Assembly (NCBI RefSeq): GCF_026151205.1
Contig: NC_087079.1
Coordinates: 5,289,230 to 5,353,229, forward strand
Origin: Bolinopsis microptera
Taxonomy: Eukaryota; Ctenophora; Tentaculata; Lobata; Bolinopsidae
Length of the DNA: 64,000 bases
Reading direction: 5' to 3'
The notes below the pieces were generated by a model. It ran no database searches. It saw only the letters and a list, made by a program, of their open reading frames with translations, and was not told the DNA's origin. Below, piece by piece: positions 41,301 to 53,300 of the stretch (positions within the stretch are counted from its first letter, which is position 1; every line of letters begins with the position of its first letter). The position numbers and the translations under genes were made by a program.

Positions 41301-44300
41301 CAATTTTCTGTACTTGAGAGATACTTCCTATTTTGTAAAGATAAAATGATGAAGTATGTTTCTGTAATTAATTTCTCTGTAGCTTCTCTATAGTTTTTAA
41401 TTTCTCTGATATTTACCTCGGGCAGTTAAGTTGCGTATATTTTAACTACGACAGTAAATTCCAAAATATGGGTCAATGCTATTGATTGAGTTTTTGATAT
41501 TATTGAACTGTTGCTTAGAAATCATTTCTCTCCTGTATAATAAAGTTGTTAACTAATTTTTCTGAAAATGTTATGTTCAAATTCACCGAAGTACTAAATT
41601 TAAAGTCCTGTTTATAAAATGTATCAAAAAATTAAAAAAAGAAGATTTACTTCTCAATCTCGAAATCTCAGTAATGCAAGTCACTTCAGTGACCGGTGAC
41701 CAACCATCAAAAACCCATTTTATCTGACTCGCAAAAAATCACATCAAAGCACTTAATCGATGAGGATTAAATGATGGTGTATTCAAAGAATTTCAATTGA
41801 TTGATTTATAACGGCCAGGTAGCGCAGTTGGTTAAAACGCCAGCTTTGCAATCGTGAGGTTGCGGGTTCAAATCCCACTGTCTCATGGCCCTTCTGGAAA
41901 TTTCGTTTCCCAATAATGATAGCACTTGGGTTCATAAACACTCTAATACTGATCCACATTAAGATGACCTACCACATCCAGCTTCCGAATAATCCTGGTT
42001 TTGTATGTCCTGGAATACCGTTTATTCCAGCGATTGGTATATTTCTCAACCTGGCTTTGTTCAGCTCCCTTGATGCAATGGCACATCTGATGACTGGTGC
42101 CTCCTTTCTATACTTCCTATTTTGTAAAGATACAATGAATTATGATTCTGAAGTTAACTTCTCTGTAACTTCTCTATAGTTTATAATTTCTCTGATAATT
42201 TCCTCGGACAGTTAAGTTTTGTTTATTTTAACTGTGACAGTAAATTCCAAAATATGGGACAATGCTATTGATTAAGTTTTTGTCATTATTGAACTTTAAC
42301 TTGAAAATTATTCCTAATTTGTAACATAAAGTTATTCATTATTTTTTCTGTACTAAATTTAAAGTCCTATTTGTACAATTTATCAAAAAATTTAAAAAAG
42401 AAGATTTACTTCTCAATCTCGAAATCTCAGTAATGCAAGTCCCTTCAGTGACCGCTTTAAAATTATTTCTATTTTGTAAAAGAGAGTTACTAATAATTCT
42501 TCGTCTGTGAATAATATTTTGTTCTTAAGTCCTGTTTATAAAATGTATCAACATTTTTAAATGGTTTACTTCTCAATCTCGAAATCGGTTTAATCTCTCG
42601 CCAAAATTCACTGTTTCATCTTGCAAAATACAAAATATTTCAATGGATGGGAAACTGCGCAGAAATGATTTATCTTCATTGATGAAGGGCGACCAATAGA
42701 TCTTGAGATCCTGAAAAATTCATTTTTTCAAACGTTTCCCAACAACAAGATCACCTGCATTGGTCCTGAATCGCATAAATTATCCTCAAGCACTAAACTA
42801 TCTGGAAGGGGATTGTTTAAAACATAAAAGTGATACGAAAAGTTTGTTTATCAGGAGCTTTCAAAATACATGTGTAAACCGTCTTCAGCTAAATTGAACA
42901 GACTAAATTAAACAGACTAAATTATCTGTTTAGGCACTATACTACTTGCTATACTAGGTAGACAGCCAACCTAGACCTTGTTCAAAATTAAAATCTTTTC
43001 GACTTTTCAGATTATTCGGTATACAAAAGTCTCCGTCATACAATATATTATACAGTACATTGAATAAATATACTTTAGTTCTTCCTGTTTTCTAGAGTTT
43101 TAAGGTATTAATCATCGATGATTTGAGATGCCAACACTGCACTTTACTTTGCTCACTCATTTTAATATAAATTGGAATTTTTAAATTTTCAATTCGTGTT
43201 ATGATTAAAATGTAATATACTACATTAACAAGTACAACCCGAACTAAAAAAAATCGCCTTAGTGGAATTACCTTTCATTTTGTTGAACAGGGCAAATTAT
43301 TTTCCCTCATATCGTTTCTAAGAGCGATGAGGATCAAGGTCTTTTCTTTTTTCTTTTCAGTCAAGGTCTTACTAACCGGAACCACCAGGTCTAAAGAATG
43401 CCATCTTACACCGACTACTACAACTGTAAACCGCCTCCCTTGCTCGAACGGCTATTCCAGAAGTCTTCCCCCGAACACCAGGACCAAGACCTGAAGAAAT
43501 GTCTGAATATATTCGACCTGACAGTTCAGGGTGTGGCCCACATTGCTGGCACAAGTATCTTTATCCTGACTCCAGAGGTTGTAAAGCTGATAGCTGGACC
43601 AGGGACGGTGGTATCGTATCTGATATCTGCTTTTGTTCTGTTTTTCACTGTTCTAGCTTACATGGATTTGGGAGCTAGATACAGAGGTATTGGGAACGCG
43701 TATGTGTACGTGTACTCTGCTTTGGGAGAATTTGCTGCAGGACTTGTAGGAACGTTCATGATGACAGAGATTGCATTGACCTTGGCTCTGTATTCAGTAG
43801 GCTTTGGACAGAACTTGGATAGATATGTGATGGGGGGATACGCTCATGGCCTGCAAGTCAAGTATGCTGGAACCTTTCTCCCGGATTACTTAGCCGAGAA
43901 TGTCAACTTGATGGCTATAGCTCTGATTGTAGTGTGTTGTGTTATTAACTGTATCGGAGTTAAACAGGTGGCTATAACCAATATTATTTCAATATCCTAC
44001 GTTATCCTGGCTGACATTATGTACTGTATACTATCTCTGATATACGGAAGTAACAACACATTCGCCCACTCCACGGATCCTGATACTGGGAGGGGAGGAG
44101 TATTTCCTTATGGAGCTGCTGGTGTGGTTGCCGGGGCAGCGATCACTGTGGTTGCCTTCAATGGATTCGAAACAACAGTGTCTCTCTCAGCCGAGGCTAA
44201 GAACTCTAAAAGGGACGTCCCTCTGGCTGTGGCCCTGAGTTTCGCCATTTCCACCACGATATACGTATCAGTAACGCTAGCTATCGTCTACTTGGTACCA

Positions 44301-47300
44301 TGGTACAGCCTAGATGAGAGCACTGGGATGCCAGCTTCGCTAGATGCTCACGGTTTAACCGTACCCAAATACATTCTGATCGGGGCTATCATGTTAGCAG
44401 GTTTCAGTATTGCTCTGTGCTCTCTCACTACCATAGCTCGAGGACTGATGGTGTTCTCTAACGATGGGTTAATTCTGAGTTGTCTCAGTTTAGTGGCGGA
44501 CTGCTCTCAAGTGCCTGTAGTGGCCACCGTCACTGCTTCAGCTATAACCATTGTCTTCACCATCGTCTTCTCTTTCAAGCTACTTATACACATGGTATCA
44601 GGAGGAGCATTGTTGACTTTCTCAGCTGTGTGCTACACCCTTATCGTTATTTCTTACTCCAAACAAAAGGAAGTTGTTGATGAGTCCTCGGGTCTTGTTC
44701 AAAACGAAGTGGATAACCGATCATTCACCACGTCTGAGGCTCAAGTGACTCCAGGGTACGTTCACAATCAAGAGTGGAAGATAGTGGGATGGATGGCTTC
44801 TTTTTGTACCATCGTTACACTTTGCATCGTACTTATTTATGGGCCTAAATCCTGGTCTTTCTGGAAGGTTCGTCTGCCTATAATGATGGCACTGGGGTTT
44901 TTAAACATACTGATACTGAGCTACATCAAGCTGATTTATCATATTCAGCCCCAGAGGGACCCTGGTTTTGTTTGCCCCGGAATACCATTTGTCCCAGCTA
45001 CAGGGATAACACTGAACCTTGCCCTGTTCAGCGCTTTAGATTCAGCAGCCCATCTGATGACTATTGCTTACATTATAATTGGGATCTTCATCTATTTTGG
45101 GTATGGGTATTTTCACTCCACGATAACATTGAGTAAGAGAAAGGAACTGGAGTTAGCATCTGTCTCCGAACAGGATGAACATGATCAATGAAGTTTAATC
45201 CTATGAGAACTAGTAACGATTTTCCAGGAGATTTGTTTACAATACAATGATACACCTTCATGTTGTACGTATAATCGCCGAGTAAACACAAAAGGTTTAC
45301 AATCTTAGTCATCACTGAGAGAGGACTGGGACTATAGGGCGGGAGACTCTAGGGCGTGGAGAGATTTTTTAAACAGGGTTAGGTCTCTAGGGCGGTGGCA
45401 AAAAATCACAGAGTTGTTTTTAGTCAATTTTCTTTAAAATAACTAGCACCTATATGCTTATATGCTAATAGGACTATATATAAAGCGAGACGATATATAT
45501 TATATATGGATGGGTGGATCCGTACCATTTTACTGACACCACGGCATCAACTTTAACGTGACTTTCCACAAAAACCGTAAAATATATACAACCGAAACCT
45601 TTTTGACTGGGTCAAATGCTTTAATGGCCTCCAAATCAGCATGAAAAAATAAAAATTGGCCAAGAAATAGGAGTTTAAAGCCAAAAATTTGGACCCCCGA
45701 GTGGTGTCAAAAACGCGAATTAAATAGGTAATAATTATTTTAGTCTCTTGAGTCTTGACACCATTTTAGGGTTATACGGATTCCTGCTCGAAAACTTAAT
45801 AAAACAAAAATATTAACGTATAAAGTATTATACTAACTTCTAATAACATTAATATAGATTTTGTAATATTCCCTGATTATTGATAATAGTTACTTAACTT
45901 TATAGAACCATACAGTTTTGATTTATACTTTGTCACATATCCCCCCAATGTACAATGTAATAGTAAAACAACTAGGATTTATTAAACCATTTAAGTCAGC
46001 ATTGCGCTAATTGATATTTGATTTGAACCAGAAACTTCGTCCCCATCATAACATATCACATTAATTTTGATAAACGCCCCATGGTCGCTGAACTGGCAGG
46101 AAATATGAGAGGGGAAGGAAATGTTGTAGAGTATAAGGTAGGTGGGTCAGTGGGAGCAGGTGTGAAAACAGACTCACCAGGTGAGAAGGTGAGAGGAGCT
46201 GCAGGGCGAGGCTTGTGAGATTCTGGTAGGTGACTGGAGAAGGAACTGGGAGGTAAGCTGGAACTGGAAAGAAAGGGGTCATCGAAGTACAGAGGCTTTA
46301 CAAATGTGTGAGGCTTCACGAAAGGTAGAGGCTTAACAAAAATGGGTCCTCGAACACTATCTTTTTGAAAGAAAGTCGAAGCCTGACCGCTTTCATGAAA
46401 AAAACTTGAGTTATTCCGCTGATACAGTTTTTCGCCAGTATGAGTCATCTGATGGCTAACTATGAGTGAATTTTTGATTGAACTGTATGAACATTCTGAG
46501 CATTTATACGGTTTTTCACCGGTATGAGTCATCCGATGGTTAACTAGGTCTGATTTTTGGCTTGAACTGTAGGAAAATTCGGTGCATTTATATGGTTTTT
46601 CACCGGTCTGAGTCATCTGATGTCGAACCAGGGTTGATTTCCAGCCAGTACTAAAGGAACATTCAGAGCATTTATATGGTTTTTCACCTGTATGAGTCAT
46701 CTGATGGTTAAGCAAGTTTGATTTTTGGCTTGAACTGTAGGAACATTCAGAGCATTTATACGGTTTTCACCGGTATGAGTCATCTGATGTTGAATCAGGG
46801 TTGATTTCAAGCCAGTACTAAAGGAACATTCAGAGCATTTATACGGTTTTTCACCGGTATGAGTCTTCTGATGGCGAACTAAGTTTCCTTTTACGCTTGC
46901 ACTGTAGGAACATTCAGAGCATTTATACGGTTTTTCACCGTTATGAGTCATCTGATGATTAAGCAGGTTTGATTTTTGGCTTGAACTGAAGTAACATTTG
47001 GAGCATTTATACGGTTTTTCACCGGTATGAGTCCTCTGATGGTTAAGCAGGTTTGATTTTTGGCTTTAACTGTAGGAACATTCAGAGCATTTGTGTGGTT
47101 TTTCACCGGTATGAGTCATCTTATGGTTAAGCAGGTTTGTTTTTTGATTTGAACTGTAGGAACATTCAGAGCATTTATACGGTTTTTCACCGGTATGAGT
47201 CCTCTGATGTTTACTTAGGTTTGATTTTCGGCTTGAACTGTAGGAACATTCAGAGCATTTATACGGTTTTTGATTTTCACCGGTATGAGTCCGCTGATGC

Positions 47301-50300
47301 CAAACCAGTGTCGATTTTAGGCTTGAACTGTAGGAACAATCGGAGCATTTATACGGTTTTTCACCGGTATGAGTTTGCTGATGTGAAACTAAAGCTGTTT
47401 TTTGGTTTGCATTGTAGGAAAATTCGGAGCGAATGTAAGCATTTTCACTGGTATTAACCCACTGGTGGCAAGCTATTGCTGACTCCTGGTTGGGACAATC
47501 CAACTGAGAAACTGCATTTGAATACACTTCTGATTTAATAAGAAAATTATTTTCCTCCTTCTTAATCTCTGTCTTGATCAATTCTGGTGGAAAACTTTCT
47601 TCTTCCATCTTCATTTCATTTTTAACGTCTGGAACATTTTTCTGCTCCATTTCACTAATAAGTCAAGGACTGTACAAAACTAAATGTCAGTGTTTATTTG
47701 AAGAGCTTTTCGCTTTGTTTACATCTGACATCAGGCAGAAACAAGCTTATAAAAAGTGATGGTAGTAACCCAGAAAATAGAAAACAAACGAATGTGGTTA
47801 CCAAATTTGAAACAGGTTAACAAGGTATTCGGATAATGCTGATACTTATAAAGCTACATAAAGCTATTAAACTACGAAACTTAATGTTCTAAACATTTAC
47901 TAGAAGTGATCTCCAAACTAAAGCTTCAGTACAACTGTTAGTTTGAGCTTCGCACCATAGGTTTTAAATAACAGCAGTTCACTGTTCAGATGTTATATGA
48001 GCTAGCCTCTATGTGGTCCACAGGGCGGAGGAACAATACTGTGTGTGTATAATAAGTGTATAACTGCAAATTACATTGTCTAAAGCCAAATGTTTAACTT
48101 AAAAGTCTAAATTTCAATGAGGTTCAGGAATAGCGATCCAGCTTGAGGAGTAATTGATTTTCCAAGTTTCGCCCTCTTTTGTTCTTTTTCATTTATTGAT
48201 ATAAGTATAATTTGCCATCTGATAAAATGCATTACTAATGAAATTACTTGACAGTACATTTTTGTTGGAGGAAAAAATTGTTCTATATACTTTCTTTCGC
48301 ATGTTTTTGATGTTACGTCATAAAAAACTTTTGACCCTAAATATACAGTCATTATCACAATACACTGATGATGCAATACGGATTACGATAAATCATTCTA
48401 CACTAGAATGACTATTGCTTACATTATAATTGGGATCTTCATCTATTTTGGGTATGGGTATTTTCACTCCGCGATAACATTGAGTAAGAGAAAGGAACTG
48501 GAGTTAGCATCTGTCTCCGAACAGGATGAACCTGATCAATGAAGTTTAATCCTATGAGAACTAGTAACGATTTTCCAGGAGATTTGTTTACAATACAATG
48601 ATACACCTTCATGTTGTACGTATAATCGCCGAGTAAACACAAAAGGTTTACAATCTTAGTCATCACTGAGAGAGGACTGGGACTATAGGGCGGGAGACTC
48701 TAGGGCGTGGAGAGATTTTTTAAACAGGGTTAGGTCTCTAGGGCGGTGGCAAAAAATCACAGAGTTGTTTTTAGTCAATTTTCTTTAAAATAACTAGCAC
48801 CTATATGCTTATATGCTAATAGGACTATATATAAAGCGAGACGATATATATGGATGGGTGGATCCGTACCATTTTACTGACACCACGGCATCAACTTTAA
48901 CGTGACTTTCCACAAAAACCGTAAAATATATACAACCGAAACCTTTTTGACTGGGTCTTGACACCATTTTAGGGTTATACGGATTCCTGCTCGAAAACTT
49001 AATAAAACAAAAATATTAACGTATAAAGTATTATACTAACTTCTAATAACATTAATATAGATTTTGTAATATTCCCTGATTATTGATAATAGTTACTTAA
49101 CTTTATAGAACCATACAGTTTTGATTTATACTTTGTCACATATCCCCCCAATGTACAATGTAATAGTAAAACAACTAGGATTTATTAAACCATTTAAGTC
49201 AGCATTGCGCTAATTGATATTTGATTTGAACCAGAAACTTCGTCCCCATCATAACATATCACATAAATTTTGATAAACGCCCCATGGTCGCTGAACTGGC
49301 AGGAAATATGAGAGGGGAAGGAAATGTTGTAGAGTATAAGGTAGGTGGGACAGTGGGAGCAGGTGTGAAAACAGACTCACCAGGTGAGAAGGTGAGAGGA
49401 GCTGCAGGGCGAGGCTTGTGAGATTCTGGTAGGTGACTGGAGAAGGAACTGGGAGGTAAGCTGGAACTGGAAAGAAAGGGGTCATCGAAGTACAGAGGCT
49501 TTACAAATGTGAGAGGCTTCACGAAAGATAGAGGCTTAACAAAAATAGGTCCTCGAACACTATCTTTTTGAAAGAAAGTCGAAGCCTGACCACTTTCATG
49601 AAAAAAACTTGAGTTATTCCGCTGATACAGTTTTTCGCCAGTATGAGTCATCTGATGGCTAACTATGAGTGAATTTTTGATTGAACTGTATGAACATTCA
49701 GAGCATTTATACGGTTTTTCACCGGTATGAGTCATCCGATGGTTAACTAGGTCTGATTTTTGGCTTGAACTGTAGGAACATTCGGTGCATTTATATGGTT
49801 TTTCACCGGTATGAGTCATCTGATGTTTACTTAGGTCTGATTTTCGGATTGAACTGTAGGAACATTCGGAGCATTTATACGGTTTTTCACCGGTATGAGT
49901 CATCTGATGGCGAACTAAGAGTGAATTTTTGATTGAACTGTAGGAACATTCAGAGCATTTATACGGTTTTTCACCGGTCTGAGTCATCTGATGTCGAACC
50001 AGGGTTGATTTCCAGCCAGTACTAAAGGAACATTCAGAGCATTTATATGGTTTTTCACCGGTATGAGTCATCTGATGGTTAAGCAAGTTTGATTTTCGGC
50101 CTGAACTGTAGGAACATTCAGAGCATTTATACGGTTTTTCACCGGTATGAGTCATCTGATGTCGAATCAGGGTTGATTTCAAGCCAGTACTAAAGGAACA
50201 TTCAGAGCATTTATACGGTTTTTCACCGGTATGAGTCATCTGATGGCGAACTAAGAGTGAATTTTTGATTGAACTGTAGGAACATTCAGAGCATTTATAC

Positions 50301-53300
50301 GGTTTTTCACCAGTATGAGTCATCTGATGTCGAACCAGGGTTGATTTCCAGCCAGTACTAAAGGAACATTCAGAGCATTTATATGGTTTTTCACCGGTAT
50401 GAGTCATCTGATGGTTAAGCAAGTTTGATTTTCGGCTTGAACTGTAGGAACATTCAGAGTATTTATACGGTTTTTCACCGGTATGAGTCATCTGATGTCG
50501 AATCAGGGTTGATTTCAAGCCAGTACTAAAGGAACATTCAGAGCATTTATACGGTTTTTCACCGGTATGAGTCTTCTGATGGCGAACTAAGTTTCCTTTT
50601 ACGCTTGCACTGTAGGAACATTCAGAGCATTTATACGGTTTTTCACCGTTATGAGTCATCTGATGGTTAAGCAGGTTTGGTTTTAGGCTTGAACTGTAGG
50701 AACATTCAGAGCATTTGTGTGGTTTTTCACCGGTATGAGTCATCTTATGGTAAAGCAGGTTTGATTTTTGATTTGAACTGTAGGAACATTCAGAGCATTT
50801 ATACGGTTTTTCACCGGTATGAGTCCTCTGATGTCGAATCAGGTTTGATTTCCAGCCAGTACTAAAGGAACATTCATAGCATTTATACGGTTTTTCACCG
50901 GTATGACTCATCTGATGTTTACTTAGGTTTGATTTTCGGCTTGAACTGTAGGAACATTCAGAGCATTTATACGGTTTTTGATTTTCACCGGTATGAGTCC
51001 GCTGATGCCAAACCAGTGTTGATTTTAGGCTTGAACTGTAGGAACATTCGGAGCATTTATACGGTTTTTCACCGGTATGAGTTTGCTGATGTGAAACTAA
51101 AGCTGTTTTTTGGTTTGCATTGTAGGAAAATTCGGAGCGAATGTAAGCATTTTCACTGGTATTAACCCACTGGTGGCAAGCTATTGCTGACTCCTGGTTG
51201 GGACAATCCAACTGAGAAACTGCATTTGAATACACTTCTGATTTAATAAGAAAATTATCTTCCTCCTTCTTAATCTCTGTCATGATCAATTCTGGTGGAA
51301 AACTTTCTTCTTCCATCTTCATTTCATTTTTAACGTCTGGAACATTTTTCTGCTCCATTTCACTAATAAGTCAAGGACTGTACCAAACTAAATGTCAGTG
51401 CTTATTTGAAGAGCTTTTCGCTTTGTTTACATCTGACATCAGGCAGAAACAAGCTTATAAAAAGTGATGGTAGTAACCCAGAAAATAGAAAACAAACGAA
51501 TGTGGTTAACAAATTTGAAACAGGTTAACAAGGTATTCGGATAATGCTGATACTTATAAAGCTACATAAAGCTATTAAACTACGAAACGTAATGTTCTAA
51601 ACATTTACTAGAAGTGATCTCCAAACTAAAGCTTCAGTACAACTGTTAGTTTGAGCTTCGCACCATAGGTTTTAAATAACAACAGTTCACTGTTCAGATG
51701 TTATATGAGCTAGCCTCTATGTGGTCCACAGGGCGGAGGAACAATACTGTGTGTGTATAATAAGTGTATAACTGCAAATTACATTGTCTAAAGCCAAATG
51801 TTTAACTTAAAAGCCTAAATTTCAATGAGGTTCAGGAATAGCGATCCAGCTTGAGGAGTAATTGATTTTCCAAGTTTCGCCCTCTTTTGTTCTTTTTCAA
51901 GTATTGATATAAGTATAATTTGCCATCTGATAAAATGCATTACTAATGAAATTACTTGACAGTACATTTTTGTTGGAGGAAAAAATTGTTCTATATACTT
52001 TCTTTCGCATGTTTTTGATGTTACGTCATAAAAAACTTTTGACCCTAAATATACAGTAGTTATCACAATACAATGACGATGCAATACGGATTACGATAAA
52101 TCATTCTACACTAGAATGACTATTGCTTACATTATAATTGGGATCTTCATCTATTTTGGGTATGGGTATTTTCACTCCACGATAACATTGAGTAAGAGAA
52201 AGGAACTGGAGTTAGCATCTGTCTCCGAACAGGATGAACCTGATCAATGAAGTTTAATCCTATGAGAACTAGTAACGATTTTCCAGGAGATTTGTTTACA
52301 ATACAATGAAACACCTTCATGTTGTACGTATAATCGCCGAGTAAACACAAAAGGTTTACAATCTTAGTCATCACTGAGAGAGGACTGGGACTATAGGGCG
52401 GGAGACTCTAGGGCGTGGGGAGATTTTTTTAACAGGGTCAGGTCTTTAGGGCGGTGACAAAAAATCACAGAGTTGTTTTTAATCAATTTTCTTTAAAATG
52501 ACTAGCACATATATCAATATGGGACCCGTCCGATGTTGGATGTCCCTGTTTGCAAGGCTTGTTCTAACGATCAGTTCTTCCATTGGTTTCTGATACTTGC
52601 TTTTACTTGCTAGGCTAATTATGCTAAGGTCACTATGAGTTATGACCATCTCATCGTTATGACCATCTGCTCTGCCGAAGCCCGAAGGTGCTTGGCTTAA
52701 ACAGCTGTACAATATCGCCATTCGATTCTCCCACATCCTCTAAAATTACACAAATTTATATCGATAGATATGGATTTTATGATATGATTTAAAAAGGTAC
52801 AGTAAGTAAAAGTCTCCGCCCAAAATTGTTTATGTACAGGGTGTTTCAAAAGTCTGGTAGAATGTGGTGCGCTCTAAAATGTACATTAGTGGGCTAGTGT
52901 CTGTTTTCCAAATATTAGCACTTTTGCAGGCTAGACACTCTTTTGTCTTTAGAAATTGAAGAAATATCACGGTGATATTATATTTTTAGTTAGTCTTTGT
53001 TCGTAATGAGATTTAATTTGTTATAAAATATTGTACACCTTTATCACATGTTAGCTGTACATTGTACAATATACATACAATGTACAATGTACATTTTACT
53101 AACAAGTTGAAAACCTGAACACATTTTTAAAACTCACGCTTTGCATTCCTCTGTTTTTTAACGATAAACACATCTTTTGATAAGGCTAAATTCCACCTTT
53201 GTTCTGGAACAATTCATACTACACTCAGTTTCTTTTGATAGACCTCAGCTGTTTCCCACTCTATATAACTATATTACGGTAAACTATATTACGCAGTTTT

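Larger units (their letters stand above)
37767..41809 (+). repeat. Segmental tandem duplication, right copy (carries transporter C)
   Basis: Counterpart of 32651-36815. The element at 37790-38106 interrupts it precisely. Confidence 0.9.
45058..52500. repeat. Tandem duplication of [transporter D 3' end + zinc-finger gene] unit, 2.1 copies
   Basis: The phrase starting ATGACTATTGCTTACATTAT, which encodes the last 44 residues of transporter D, recurs at about 48410 and 52117. The units are therefore about 3.35 kb (45058-48409) and 3.7 kb (48410-52116), with a third stub to about 52500. The second and third D ends are headless. Confidence 0.93.

Noticed and set aside
41813..41884. Functional tRNA-Cys gene
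   Set aside because: A and B boxes are good, but the anticodon and acceptor stems do not pair.
47137..51165. Plus-strand ORFs of the [16 protein letters not shown] type
   Set aside because: Antisense shadow of the repeated zinc-finger codons; the repeat length of 84 bp keeps this frame open too.
45088..52374. Three 75-aa minus-strand ORFs at 45088, 48439 and 52147
   Set aside because: They are antisense to the duplicated 3' end of transporter D. Conservation follows from the duplication.
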